A stretch of DNA of 64,000 bases from JBHJHP01 sp042219825 (lineage in GTDB: Bacteria; Bacteroidota; Bacteroidia; Bacteroidales; UBA5342). A model generated the notes under the pieces. It was not told where the DNA came from and ran no database searches. It saw nothing but the letters and a program-made list of their open reading frames with translations. The position numbers were made by a program, and so were the translations under genes. Location: assembly GCF_042219825.1 (NCBI RefSeq), contig NZ_JBHJHQ010000003.1, positions 496,001-560,000 of the forward strand. The letters run 5' to 3'. This document shows, piece by piece, positions 1-8,796 of the stretch (its first letter is position 1; every line of letters begins with the position of its first letter).

Positions 1-363
1 TTTGAAGATGATTTTTTAAAAGGACGTCGGGAAGATGCACCGGAACAACTAGAAAAAAATGAGGTGGCTTTAGCTTTTTACAATTACAGTAAATCTGTTT
101 ACAACAATTTGGAACTTTTAAAAACACCTTTTCATATTGAAATGGGGTTAGCCATTGACCGGGTCGTTAAAAACAATATTTACCTCAATAACAAAAAGAT
201 TGTTGACTTTCACAGAAATGTTGATATAAGAGGAAAGATCAATATTGAGCTAAGTGACGTGATTTACGATCTCCTTCAAAAATATGATATTGGCCCCAAT
301 TGGGATGAAATCGATCATCTGATTGAAGAGTGTATGAAAATTGCCATACATAAATACAAGTAG
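1..363 (+). CDS. Type I restriction enzyme R subunit, C-terminal end (partial)
   Basis: The frame is open from the first base of the window, so this is the last 120 codons of a longer gene; the GTG at 64 is internal and not a start. The fragment (FYNYSKSVYNNLELLKTPFH and following) resembles the helical C-terminal tail of HsdR proteins, which bind the methylase core of the type I complex. The helicase and nuclease domains lie outside the window. A YgjP-type metallopeptidase starts one base after its stop, a pairing often seen at the end of type I restriction operons in this phylum. The assignment rests on tail similarity and context only. Confidence 0.6.
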   Translation, partial: FEDDFLKGRREDAPEQLEKNEVALAFYNYSKSVYNNLELLKTPFHIEMGLAIDRVVKNNIYLNNKKIVDFHRNVDIRGKINIELSDVIYDLLQKYDIGPNWDEIDHLIEECMKIAIHKYK

Positions 364-364
364 T

Positions 365-1072
365 ATGTTTAAGGAACAGATTAAATACGGTAATTCTACT
401 ATCGAATACTATTTAGACTTTGCTAATCGTAAAACTTTAGGCATAAAAGTATATCCTGATAAATCTGTTCATGTAATTGCACCAAATGGCACAAGTAAAA
501 ACAAAGTTTCCGGGAAAGTTTACAACAAGGCTGCCTGGATATTAAAACAGCAGGACTTTTTTTTATCATTTCACCCAATAACACCTCCCAGAAAATTCGT
601 AAGTGGCGAAACACATTTGTATCTAGGCAAGCAATACCGTTTGAAACTCATAAGTGAAAACAAAGAGTCTGTTAAACTTCATGGCGGTAGCATAATTGTT
701 TATACAAAGGATAAAGAAAATAAAGTGCATGTTGAAACTATATTAAAGGCATGGTTTAAATCTAAAGCGGAACAGCATTTTAATAAATTATTTGATGAAC
801 TTGTGCCACTTTCAAAATCTTTTTTTAAAGGAACACCGACTTTAAGACACAGATGGATGGATAAACGCTGGGGAAGTTGCAGCCCCAAAGGTGAAATTCT
901 TTTAAATACTGAGTTGATCAAAACTCCAAAAAAATGTATTGAATATGTGATTATTCATGAATTATGCCATTTAGCACATCTCAATCACAGTGCAGCATTT
1001 TATGAGCTCCTGAATAAACTATCTCCCAATTGGAGAAAAACGAAAGATGAGCTGGAAAAACTGATGGTGTAA
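365..1072 (+). CDS. YgjP/SprT-like zinc metallopeptidase
   Basis: A 235-residue protein of the YgjP (DUF45, M48-like) family. Near the C terminus it has the family block RWGSCSPKGEI (about 169-179) followed by HELCH, with zinc ligands His198 and His202 and catalytic Glu199, then a third histidine at 208 in NHSAAFY. No signal peptide or membrane segment is visible, so it should be cytoplasmic. ATG 365 is preferred over the upstream ATG 341, because the latter overlaps the restriction-subunit stop and adds residues unlike the family. It directly follows the HsdR-like gene and is probably co-transcribed. The substrate is unknown. Confidence 0.85.
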   Translation: MFKEQIKYGNSTIEYYLDFANRKTLGIKVYPDKSVHVIAPNGTSKNKVSGKVYNKAAWILKQQDFFLSFHPITPPRKFVSGETHLYLGKQYRLKLISENKESVKLHGGSIIVYTKDKENKVHVETILKAWFKSKAEQHFNKLFDELVPLSKSFFKGTPTLRHRWMDKRWGSCSPKGEILLNTELIKTPKKCIEYVIIHELCHLAHLNHSAAFYELLNKLSPNWRKTKDELEKLMV

Positions 1073-1478
1073 TCTAAACCAAACTTTGTATTGATACTGT
1101 AATTCTATATTTTTGTAATCAGTCATAACGATGATTTCTACATATCTTTGTTCTTTTAGTGAGTCTGAAAATTCTTCCACCCTGGGCGGAATTAATTTCA
1201 TTATTAATTTCGATTATATGTGCTTTTAGAAGCATTGGGAAACTATATATTAACCTTAAAATAAATTGGAAAACTATGAAGACAATTATAAAAAAAATTA
1301 TAACTAAGGCTAAGCCGGTGTGGAACGTGGGTGGGCTAAAACAGACAAACAGGATTGAGCAAAGAAAACCTTTATAGGAGAATACGTTCCACCCGCCAAA
1401 AAACATTTTACTAACATAAATTATGAGGCTGTCCAAAAAGGCGGCCTCTTTTATTTTACCATAACTTTAAACTAAAAA
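1073..1478. other. Intergenic region with inverted repeat, no supported gene
   Basis: No convincing gene is present; short frames on both strands lack recognisable domains. A 9-base inverted pair (GTGGAACGT at 1319-1327, its complement ACGTTCCAC at 1384-1392) frames about 56 bases and could pair in RNA. The region ends with a GAGGC/GCCTC hairpin. No recognisable promoter for the downstream HTH gene is seen. Confidence 0.5.
1425..1457 (+). terminator. Probable terminator after the restriction/peptidase genes
   Basis: A GAGGC ... GCCTC stem (1425-1429 with 1444-1448) is followed by a T-rich run (TTTTATTTTA). It sits 350 bp after the peptidase stop and 30 bp before the next gene, so it may end a long 3' UTR. 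The core also resembles a dispersed intergenic repeat common in Bacteroidota. Confidence 0.45.
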
Positions 1479-2609
1479 ATGAAACAAATTGAATTTACTC
1501 GAGAAGAACTTTACACAAAAGTCTGGGAGGAGCCCATTAATAAGTTTGCTAATAGGTTAAATATTTCGGATTACATAATTCGTAAACGTTGCAAAGAATT
1601 TGATATCCCTTTACCTCCCGTTGGTTATTGGTCAAAAATAAAACATGGCTATTGTGTAACAAAGACAAAATTATCAACAAGAACTTTTGATAAACCTATT
1701 ATACTAGGTCTGAAAGAAGGGAATAAAGTATATTCCAATGAAACATCCATGATCAAAAAGAAGATAAAACAAGAATTAATTGATAAGTTATCAAGTTATA
1801 TTAAGGTGTCATCAAAACTAACTAATCCTCACCCCCGGATTTTAAGCTCTAAAGCTTCTTTGGGTCAATGTTATTTATATAAAGGCATGTATGAATCAGG
1901 TAATAATGAATTTAATGTACGCGTCTCTAAGAAAAATATAAACAGAGCTTATGTACTATTTAATGCTCTACTTAAAATTCTTTTAAAAAGAAATCATGAG
2001 ATCATTAGTCAGTACAACAATGTATTTATCCGTATGTATGGAGAAGACATTAAGTTATCCATAAAAGAAAAAATGAAAATAGTATACAATGATCCAAATG
2101 ATTATCCGAGTAGAGAATTTATCCCTGCAGGAAAATTAGCTGTCATTTTAGGCAATTACTATACTCAAAAAGAATGGATTGACGGAAAAATTCTCCTGGA
2201 AGATAGAATCTTAGATATTGTTACATATCTTGAATATAAAACCTTAAAAGAAAAAGAGGAACGTATCCAAAGAGAGATCCAACGAAAGAAATATGAAGAA
2301 ATCAGGAAACAAGAAGAGGAATTAAAACAATCGAGGAACCTGGAAATTTTGCGTTTCAAAGGTTTTATTAATCAGGTAATTTGCTGGAAAATTTCAATAA
2401 CTATGCGGGAATATAGCAAAATGCACAAGTTGAATGTAAGCCCTCCAAATGAGGAAAATGATTTTTCGATTTGGGTAGAAAATAAGATAAACTGGTTTGA
2501 TCCATTAATCAAAGCACCTGATGATTTACTTCGCGATGAAGAAAGAAATGAACTTTATAAAACATTAACTGAACACGAACAAAAGAGTGTAAATAAGGTC
2601 TTTTGGTAA
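1479..2609 (+). CDS. Hypothetical protein with N-terminal HTH-like region and coiled coil
   Basis: A 376-residue protein. The first 60 residues (TREELYTKVWEEPINKFA ... LPPVGYW) match a recurrent N-terminal block found on bacterial accessory-region proteins. It looks like a helix-turn-helix: a short helix, IPL/ISD turn, then a basic helix RKRCKEF and a PP-GYW cap. Residues about 245-290 are highly charged (KEKEERIQREIQRKKYEEI) and should form a coiled coil. There is no signal peptide, membrane segment or catalytic motif. It lies beside restriction genes, so a DNA-binding or defence-linked role is possible but unproven. The start is ATG 1479, after an A-rich leader. Confidence 0.6.
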   Translation: MKQIEFTREELYTKVWEEPINKFANRLNISDYIIRKRCKEFDIPLPPVGYWSKIKHGYCVTKTKLSTRTFDKPIILGLKEGNKVYSNETSMIKKKIKQELIDKLSSYIKVSSKLTNPHPRILSSKASLGQCYLYKGMYESGNNEFNVRVSKKNINRAYVLFNALLKILLKRNHEIISQYNNVFIRMYGEDIKLSIKEKMKIVYNDPNDYPSREFIPAGKLAVILGNYYTQKEWIDGKILLEDRILDIVTYLEYKTLKEKEERIQREIQRKKYEEIRKQEEELKQSRNLEILRFKGFINQVICWKISITMREYSKMHKLNVSPPNEENDFSIWVENKINWFDPLIKAPDDLLRDEERNELYKTLTEHEQKSVNKVFW

Positions 2610-2659
2610 AAATTCAAAACAAATAAATAATATGAATTGTATGTATCCTGTATGTATAA

Positions 2660-2693
2660 ATAAAAAGCAGTTACAACTTATTATTGTAACTGC
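2660..2693 (-). terminator. Hairpin terminator of the tRNA-Met gene
   Basis: A perfect 10-bp stem (GCAGTTACAA 2667-2676 with TTGTAACTGC 2684-2693) and 7-nt loop lies 12 bases past the tRNA 3' end. Read on the minus strand it is followed by a T5 run. It may also stop plus-strand reading from the HTH gene. Confidence 0.75.
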
Positions 2694-2704
2694 ATCCTTT
2701 TCAG

Positions 2705-2778
2705 TAGCGAGACCGAGGGTTGAACTCGGGACCTCATGATTATGAATCATGCGCTCTAACCAACTGAGCTATCTCGCC
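2705..2778 (-). tRNA. tRNA-Met (CAT)
   Basis: Read on the minus strand, the 74-nt cloverleaf has acceptor GGCGAGA pairing with TCTCGCT (one G-U at the first pair), D arm GCTCA...GAGC, anticodon stem CATGA/TCATG with loop TTCATAA (anticodon CAT), and T arm with GTTCAACCC. The discriminator is A and CCA is not encoded. The fully paired stems suggest an elongator Met tRNA, though a CAT tRNA-Ile2 cannot be excluded by eye. Confidence 0.93.
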
Positions 2779-2851
2779 ATAATTTTGCGGGGCAAAAATA
2801 GTATAAATGTTTTTAATACAAAACCCTTTTAATTAAAAATAACGCCTGCGT

Positions 2852-3547
2852 TTAATTCCTTGTTGGTTTTAACCTGTAACTAAAGTAAAGAAAAGGGGTA
2901 TCAAGCGCTGCCACAATCAGTTTGATGATATAGGTGAACAGCACATTCTGCCAGAAAATGTCGGGCGTTATCACACCACCAAACGGCAAAAATGAGAATG
3001 CCGTTAGGCCAACTGAAGTGAAGATCAGTGTATCGATAAGCTGTGACAACATGGTTGATCCATTGTTGCGAATAAAAAGGTATTTCCCTTTGGTCAGTTC
3101 CTTTAGTTTCTTGTAAAAAAAGATATCCAGGCGCTGTGCAATAAAATAGGCCAGCAGCGATCCGGCTAAAATACGCGGTGTAACAGCAAAAAGTGTTCTG
3201 ACACTTTCATCGGCGTAGTCAAAACTGTTCGGTTCAAACAATATTAAAACCTGTGTAAACAGCACAAACAGCAGCATGACACCAAATCCAATCTTCACCG
3301 ATTTTACAGCCTGCTTTTCGCCATGATGTTCTGATAGCAGGTCAGTCAGTAAAAAGATGGCACCGTATAACGCATTTCCACCGGTAACAGCCAGACCAAA
3401 CAGGTTAAACTGTTTCACCACAAAAATATTCATCATAAGGGTATAAACCGCAATCAGAATATACATGTAGGTAATACCTTTGCGAAACGCGTAAAGGTTC
3501 ACGCCCATTAAAATAAGGACAAAACCGAAAAACAGCAGTTCGTTCAT
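2852..3547 (-). CDS. yhhQ: Queuosine precursor transporter, YhhQ/VUT family
   Basis: A 231-residue integral membrane protein of the YhhQ (VUT, DUF165) family, which imports 7-deazaguanine precursors of queuosine across the inner membrane. Family landmarks are LLSEHHGEKQA (about residues 70-80), the polar helix STMLSQLIDTLIF and the C-terminal AALDTPFLYFSY. About six hydrophobic helices are visible. Its ATG overlaps the stop of the upstream symporter gene (ATGA at 3544-3547), so the two are translationally coupled. The co-transcribed symporter does not belong to the queuosine pathway, so the pairing may only reflect operon packing. Confidence 0.88.
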   Translation of the reverse strand: MNELLFFGFVLILMGVNLYAFRKGITYMYILIAVYTLMMNIFVVKQFNLFGLAVTGGNALYGAIFLLTDLLSEHHGEKQAVKSVKIGFGVMLLFVLFTQVLILFEPNSFDYADESVRTLFAVTPRILAGSLLAYFIAQRLDIFFYKKLKELTKGKYLFIRNNGSTMLSQLIDTLIFTSVGLTAFSFLPFGGVITPDIFWQNVLFTYIIKLIVAALDTPFLYFSYRLKPTRN

Positions 3548-4914
3548 GCATTCAACTTTAACAATCCAATCTCATGCAGAAATACCATGGCGATGGCGAT
3601 TGGCGCAATAAATTTAATAATCACGAGGAAAACCCGGAACAGTCGTAGTTTAATAGTTCCTCCGTTGGAAAGCTCTTCGTAGGTATCGTTACGCTTAATC
3701 TGCCAGCCCAGAAAAAGGGCAATCAGCATACCACCAAGAGGCAATAACACATTTGATGCGGTAAAATTAAGTAAGCCAAAAAAGTTTTGACCAAAAATAT
3801 GTATATCACTTCCGGCACCCAGAGATAACGAACACAATGCACCCAGGAATGAAACAATAAGGGTTCCTGTTATCGTGGCAGTTTTACGTTTTATCTTAAA
3901 TTCCTCTGACAAATAAGCTACAATAACCTCCAGCAACGAAATGGTTGAGGTCAGTGCTGCGACGGCCAACAAAACAAAAAACAGAATGCCCCAGAAATAT
4001 CCTCCGCTCATCTGTTCAAAAATACTTGGAAGCGCCACAAAAACAAGTCCCTCTCCGAACGATGGCTCAATGCCGAATGCAAATACGGCAGGAAAAATAG
4101 CCACACCGGCAAGAACCGCAATCAGAGTATCCACAAAGGTCACCTGTAGTGCCGTACGGGTCAGATTTGATCGCCCGTCAACGTATGAACCGTAAGTGAT
4201 GATAGCGCCCATTCCCAGACTTAGTGAGAAAAAGGCCTGTCCCAAAGCTTCAATCAGCACAGATGAGTTTATCTTTTCAAACTGAAATGAGAACAGAAAC
4301 TTCAGCCCATCTCCACCGCCCGGCAGCGATAAGGATTTGATGCCCATCACAATAATGATGATCAACAGTAGAGGCATCAGTATTTTAGTATATTTTTCTA
4401 TCCCGTTTTTAACACCTCCTAAAATGATGCCACCCGTCAGCAGCATAAAAATCACCTGCCATATAATGGGGCGTACAGGATTAGTCATAAAGGCATTAAA
4501 GTTGTCTGTGAGTTGTTGCGTTGACTGTCCGTCAAAAGAATTGGTTATGGCCTCCTTAATATACTCCAGAGTCCAGCCGGCTACCACACCATAAAACGCC
4601 AGAATCATAAATGCAGCTGCCACGCCCATCCATCCTACCACGAACCATGGTTTCCCGGGAGCCAGCTTCTTAAATGCACCGGCTGCATTTGCCCTGGATT
4701 TCCGTCCGATCACAAACTCCGAAATCATAATCGGTAATCCTATGGCCAGTATAAATCCGATATAGACCAGTAAAAATGCGCCACCTCCGTTTTGTCCGGC
4801 TTCGTACGGAAATTTCCAGATGTTACCTAAACCGACAGCAGAACCTGCTGCCGCAGCAATCACACCCAGTTTACTTCCAAATAAATCGCGTGGGGACTTC
4901 CCTTTGTCAGACAT
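3544..4914 (-). CDS. Sodium-dependent transporter, SNF (NSS, LeuT-fold) family
   Basis: A 456-residue inner-membrane symporter. The first helix has the signature GSAVGLGNIWKFPYEAGQNG (residues about 21-40), whose unwound GLGNIWKFP segment forms the Na+ and substrate sites in LeuT-type proteins. The length and hydrophobic profile fit the 11-12 helices usual for bacterial members. The substrate is probably an amino acid, but the sequence does not decide which. It starts at ATG 4914 and overlaps yhhQ by four bases. The 327-bp gap upstream is divergent with rseP and must hold its promoter. Confidence 0.92.
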   Translation of the reverse strand: MSDKGKSPRDLFGSKLGVIAAAAGSAVGLGNIWKFPYEAGQNGGGAFLLVYIGFILAIGLPIMISEFVIGRKSRANAAGAFKKLAPGKPWFVVGWMGVAAAFMILAFYGVVAGWTLEYIKEAITNSFDGQSTQQLTDNFNAFMTNPVRPIIWQVIFMLLTGGIILGGVKNGIEKYTKILMPLLLIIIIVMGIKSLSLPGGGDGLKFLFSFQFEKINSSVLIEALGQAFFSLSLGMGAIITYGSYVDGRSNLTRTALQVTFVDTLIAVLAGVAIFPAVFAFGIEPSFGEGLVFVALPSIFEQMSGGYFWGILFFVLLAVAALTSTISLLEVIVAYLSEEFKIKRKTATITGTLIVSFLGALCSLSLGAGSDIHIFGQNFFGLLNFTASNVLLPLGGMLIALFLGWQIKRNDTYEELSNGGTIKLRLFRVFLVIIKFIAPIAIAMVFLHEIGLLKLNA

Positions 4915-5241
4915 GTTATATGAAATTTATTTTACCTTACGTTCCGGTTGCAAAATTGCATAATTATCTTAAAACATCATATTTATCGTTCATTTTTAAG
5001 GGTATTCTTTATATTTTGACCCTGTTTTATTGAACGAACCCCATAAAAACCAAATAATGTTGCACTCAATACACCTATTTTCTTAAAAAATACCACATAT
5101 TAAATCCCAAAACCAGAAACAAATATGAACGGTTTTCAATCAGGTAATGAACATGTTAATAATTGTTTGGTTTTATTGGGTAAAAACTGTTATTCGATAA
5201 AATGTCTTACATTTGTCTGATTTTTAAAATTTGAACACTAA
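4915..5241. other. Divergent promoter region between the symporter operon and rseP
   Basis: This AT-rich gap has no gene. On the plus strand it holds a TAnnTTTG element at 5208-5215 for rseP. No clear -7 element is seen on the minus strand for the symporter, and no operator-like palindrome stands out. Confidence 0.5.
5208..5215 (+). promoter_or_regulatory. -7 element (TACATTTG) of rseP
   Basis: TACATTTG matches the Bacteroidota primary-sigma -7 consensus TAnnTTTG and lies 26 bases before the rseP ATG. No good TTTG-type -33 box is seen at the usual spacing, so the call is moderate. Confidence 0.55.
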
Positions 5242-6564
5242 ATGACGATATTAATTCAAGCTCTCCAACTCATTGCCAGTCTTTCTATTTTGGTTATGAT
5301 TCACGAATTTGGCCATTTCCTGTTCGCACGGATTTTTAAAACCCGTGTGGAAAAATTCCGTTTGTTTTTTGATCCGTGGTTCGCCATCTGGAAAAAGAAA
5401 ATAGGCGAAACTGAATATGGTATCGGATGGCTTCCGTTGGGTGGTTATGTGAAAATAGCAGGGATGATAGATGAATCCATGGATAAAGAACAGATGAAAC
5501 AACCACCACAACCCTATGAATTCAGAAGCAAACCGTCTTGGCAGAGACTTCTGATCATGATCGGCGGTGTTCTGTTTAATGTACTGCTGGCATTCTTTAT
5601 CTACACCATGGTGCTCTGGACCTGGGGCGAACAATACCTGCCTACACAGAATATGAAGTATGGTGTTTCAGTGAACCAGACTGCCTATGATATGGGCTTT
5701 CGCGATGGCGATAAAATCGTTAATGTTGATGGTGAAGAAGTACCAAGCTTCAGCAAAATTGTTCCGACAATAATTTTGGATCATGCCAAATATGTAACGG
5801 TGGACCGTGACGGTAAAACCCTTAAAGTTCCTATCAGCGATGAGAATTTTGCGAAGCTTATCGGTGAAGATAAAACACCGCTGTTCGATCTGCGCACACC
5901 ATTTGTAATCGCAAAATTTGTAGATGATGCACCGGCAGAAAAGGCCGGACTGAAAGAAGAGGACAAACTGGTGGCTTTTAACGGACATCCGCTGGAATTC
6001 TACGATATGTTCACAGATTCCCTGTCGAAATATGCCGGAAAGACCGTTGGCATTACGGTTGACCGCGATGGAGTTCAAAAAACGTTTAATGTTACACTGA
6101 CTGATGAAGGGAAACTGGGCATTTATGCGCATCATCCAAGTGAATTTTATGATTTTTCCACCGAAAAATTTACATTTCTGGAATCAATTCCGGCAGGTAT
6201 TAATAAAGGTGTGCAGTCCATAACTGATTATCTGAAACAGTTTAAACTGATCTTTGCGCCGGAAACAAAAGCCTACAAGCAACTTGGCGGATTTATTAAA
6301 ATAGGATCCATATTCCCCCCTGTATGGGACTGGTATTCATTCTGGACTTTGACAGCTTTTCTGTCTATCATATTGGCCATAATGAATTTATTGCCGATCC
6401 CTGCACTTGACGGCGGACATGTAGTGATTTTGCTTTACGAAATGGTTACAGGAAGAACGCCAAGTGAGAAGTTCTTAGAGTATGCTCAGATTGCCGGAAT
6501 GGTGATTATATTCTCCCTGCTTATTTATGCAAATATGAACGATGTCATAGGGCTGTTTAAATAA
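5242..6564 (+). CDS. rseP: RseP-type site-2 protease (M50 zinc metalloprotease)
   Basis: A 440-residue intramembrane metalloprotease that cuts transmembrane anti-sigma factors and leftover signal peptides. The first helix carries HEFGH (His21, Glu22, His25), and the third zinc ligand is the Asp of NLLPIPALDGGH in the C-terminal membrane part. Two PDZ-like periplasmic repeats lie between, one around residues 125-170 and one around 225-285 (PAEKAGLKEEDKLVAFNG). Four membrane helices fit the family. An ECF sigma/anti-sigma pair is encoded 8 kb away; a functional link is possible but not shown. It is followed closely by tatA, which has its own -7 element. Confidence 0.95.
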   Translation: MTILIQALQLIASLSILVMIHEFGHFLFARIFKTRVEKFRLFFDPWFAIWKKKIGETEYGIGWLPLGGYVKIAGMIDESMDKEQMKQPPQPYEFRSKPSWQRLLIMIGGVLFNVLLAFFIYTMVLWTWGEQYLPTQNMKYGVSVNQTAYDMGFRDGDKIVNVDGEEVPSFSKIVPTIILDHAKYVTVDRDGKTLKVPISDENFAKLIGEDKTPLFDLRTPFVIAKFVDDAPAEKAGLKEEDKLVAFNGHPLEFYDMFTDSLSKYAGKTVGITVDRDGVQKTFNVTLTDEGKLGIYAHHPSEFYDFSTEKFTFLESIPAGINKGVQSITDYLKQFKLIFAPETKAYKQLGGFIKIGSIFPPVWDWYSFWTLTAFLSIILAIMNLLPIPALDGGHVVILLYEMVTGRTPSEKFLEYAQIAGMVIIFSLLIYANMNDVIGLFK

Positions 6565-6570
6565 ATTGGT

Positions 6571-6578
6571 TAAATTTG
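6571..6578 (+). promoter_or_regulatory. -7 element (TAAATTTG) of tatA
   Basis: TAAATTTG, a match to TAnnTTTG, lies 22 bases before ATG 6601 in the short gap after rseP. It supports the later tatA start over the TTG at 6580. No clear -33 box is visible. Confidence 0.5.
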
Positions 6579-6600
6579 TTTGATTAAACTCATAATTCAT

Positions 6601-6813
6601 ATGAATACTTCAATGTTTCTTATATCCACACCCGGAATACCTGAAATCCTGCTGATCGCAGTTGTTTTGTTACTGCTTTTCGGAGGACGAAAAATTCCGG
6701 AACTTATGCGTGGACTGGGCAAAGGAATGAACGAATTCAAAAAGGCTAAATCTGAAATGGATTCAGAAATGAATAAAGAAGACGGAAAGCCCGAAGAAAA
6801 AGAAAAAAAGTAA
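6601..6813 (+). CDS. tatA: Sec-independent translocase subunit TatA/E
   Basis: A 70-residue protein with the TatA plan: a short N-terminal membrane helix (EILLIAVVLLLLF), the FGG hinge followed by KIPELMRGLGKGMNEFKKA as the amphipathic helix, and a charged, Lys/Glu-rich tail. TatA oligomers form the membrane pathway for folded twin-arginine substrates with TatC, which is not in this window. ATG 6601 is chosen because the upstream TTG at 6580 would add seven residues not usual for the family and would overlap the promoter-proximal region. A rho-independent terminator follows. Confidence 0.93.
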   Translation: MNTSMFLISTPGIPEILLIAVVLLLLFGGRKIPELMRGLGKGMNEFKKAKSEMDSEMNKEDGKPEEKEKK

Positions 6814-6850
6814 TCTATTAACCAAACAATACTCCCTTTGGGGAAACCTT

Positions 6851-6883
6851 TTCCTGATTCTTAACCGGTCAGGAAATTTTTTT
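6851..6883 (+). terminator. Rho-independent terminator after tatA
   Basis: Stem TTCCTGA (6851-6857) with TCAGGAA (6869-6875) and an 11-nt loop, followed by A and seven T residues. It ends transcription before dxs, so dxs reading must begin very close by or result from readthrough. Confidence 0.8.
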
Positions 6884-6897
6884 AATTGAAACGTATA

Positions 6898-8796
6898 ATG
6901 ACCGGAGGCTACAGGCATTTGAAGAAAATCAACTTTCCATCTGATTTAAGGAAGATGGATAAGGCAGATTTACCTGAGGTGTGTGATGAACTCCGTCAGT
7001 ACATCATTGATGTTGTTTCGTGTAACCCCGGCCACTTCGGTGCCAGCCTTGGAACTGTAGAACTTACCGTTGCCCTTCATTATGTGTTTAATACGCCGGA
7101 CGACCGTATTGTCTGGGATGTAGGACATCAGGCTTACGGACATAAAATATTAACCGGCAGAAGAGAACAATTTCATACCAACCGCAAGCTTGGCGGCATT
7201 AGTGGCTTCCCTAATATTTTTGAGAGTGAATACGATACCTTTGGTGTTGGCCACTCCTCCACGTCCATTTCTGCTGCCCTGGGAATGGCTATTGCATCGG
7301 GGAAAAAAGGCGATAAACGACAGGTAATTGCTGTAATTGGTGATGGTGCGCTTACCGGTGGCATGGCTTACGAAGCACTCAATAATGCTACCGTGAACCC
7401 CAACAACCTGCTCATTATTCTTAACGATAATGAGATGGCTATTTCGCCTAACGTTGGCGGAATAACCGAATATCTCCTGGATATCTCCACTTCAAAAACC
7501 TACAATAAAATGCGTTCAGAAATGCTGAAGGCGCTTTCAAAAATGAACGTTGTAGGTGATGAAGGACGCAAAATTATTGTCAGGGTCAATAATACTATAA
7601 AAGCCCTTCTGGCACGCCAGGGAAACATATTCGAAGGGTTTAACATCCGATATTTTGGACCGGTAGATGGTCACGATGTGCTGCACCTGGAAGAAGTACT
7701 CAGAGACCTGAAAAATATTAGAGGTCCTAAAGTTCTTCATATCAAAACGAAGAAAGGTAAAGGATTTGAACCGGCAGAAAATTCTCAGACTGAATGGCAT
7801 GCACCGGGAATGTTCGATAAAAATACCGGCCTGCGCATTGTAGATTCAAATGAAGGTCTGCCTCCGAAGTTTCAGGATGTATTCGGGAAAACCATCCTTG
7901 AACTTGCACGGGAGGATAAACGAATTGTGGGAATAACACCTGCCATGACCACCGGATCATCGCTGGACATTATGATGAAAGAAATGCCCAACCGGGTTTT
8001 TGATGTGGGCATAGCAGAACAACATGCTGTAACCTTTTCTGCCGGAATGGCAAAAGAAGGCTTTGTGCCGTTTTGCAATATATACTCCACCTTTATGCAG
8101 CGTGCTTACGACCAGCTGATTCACGATGTAGCGTTGCAAAAACTGCATGTGGTCTTTTGTTTGGATCGCGGAGGTTTGGTTGGCGAAGACGGTGCAACAC
8201 ACCACGGAGTGTTTGATCTGGCTTATTTGAGGTGTGTCCCGAATCTCATCGTTTCATCTCCACTGGATGAGATGGAACTGCGTAATCTGATGTTTACAGC
8301 CTTGAATCATGAAGGTCCCTTTGCCATACGTTATCCACGTGGTAAAGGTATAAATGCGGACTGGGAAAAACCCATGAAGGCTATTAAGATTGGTACAGGT
8401 GAATGCATCAAAAAAGGGCATGATGTTGCCATACTATCCATGGGCCCGCTTGGCATTAAGGCCAAATTCCTGGCTGAAAAACTTGAAAAAGAAGGAATTT
8501 CAGTTGCTGTGTATAACATGAGATTTGTAAAACCACTGGACGAGAAACTGCTGCATGAAATTATGCAGAACTTTAATAAAGTTATCACACTCGAAGATGG
8601 TACGATAACAGGTGGTTTCGGTTCAGCCATACTGGAGTTTAATGCCAGAAGCGGCTATGCCCCAAGGATCAAACTGCTTGGGGTTCCCGATAAATTTATT
8701 GAACATGGTTCTGTTGCCGAGCTTCATCATATTTGTGGCTACGATACAAAAGGTATTAAGAAAGCCATTAAGGAGCTGACAGCAAATCCGCTGTAG
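6898..8796 (+). CDS. dxs: 1-deoxy-D-xylulose-5-phosphate synthase
   Basis: A 632-residue thiamine-diphosphate enzyme that joins pyruvate and glyceraldehyde 3-phosphate in the first step of the MEP isoprenoid pathway. Visible landmarks are HFGASLGTVELTVALHYVF near the N terminus, the TPP/Mg motif GDGALTGGMAYEALNNA, GIAEQHAVTFSAGMA of the pyrimidine-binding domain, DRGGLVGEDGATHHGVFDL, and a C-terminal transketolase domain. ATG 6898 is preferred to the TTG four codons upstream. The last 29 bases overlap the 3' end of the convergent outer-membrane protein gene. Confidence 0.96.
   Translation: MTGGYRHLKKINFPSDLRKMDKADLPEVCDELRQYIIDVVSCNPGHFGASLGTVELTVALHYVFNTPDDRIVWDVGHQAYGHKILTGRREQFHTNRKLGGISGFPNIFESEYDTFGVGHSSTSISAALGMAIASGKKGDKRQVIAVIGDGALTGGMAYEALNNATVNPNNLLIILNDNEMAISPNVGGITEYLLDISTSKTYNKMRSEMLKALSKMNVVGDEGRKIIVRVNNTIKALLARQGNIFEGFNIRYFGPVDGHDVLHLEEVLRDLKNIRGPKVLHIKTKKGKGFEPAENSQTEWHAPGMFDKNTGLRIVDSNEGLPPKFQDVFGKTILELAREDKRIVGITPAMTTGSSLDIMMKEMPNRVFDVGIAEQHAVTFSAGMAKEGFVPFCNIYSTFMQRAYDQLIHDVALQKLHVVFCLDRGGLVGEDGATHHGVFDLAYLRCVPNLIVSSPLDEMELRNLMFTALNHEGPFAIRYPRGKGINADWEKPMKAIKIGTGECIKKGHDVAILSMGPLGIKAKFLAEKLEKEGISVAVYNMRFVKPLDEKLLHEIMQNFNKVITLEDGTITGGFGSAILEFNARSGYAPRIKLLGVPDKFIEHGSVAELHHICGYDTKGIKKAIKELTANPL

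Noticed and set aside
1119..1436. Minus-strand frame with hydrophobic residues in the gap after the peptidase gene
   Set aside because: It runs through the terminator hairpin and the inverted repeat and has no domain; the hydrophobicity follows from A/T-rich sequence.
2565..2750. Minus-strand frame of 61 codons
   Set aside because: It overlaps the tRNA-Met gene and its terminator.
6580..6600. TTG start of tatA at 6580
   Set aside because: It adds residues not usual for TatA and lies next to the -7 element at 6571-6578; ATG 6601 is the better start.
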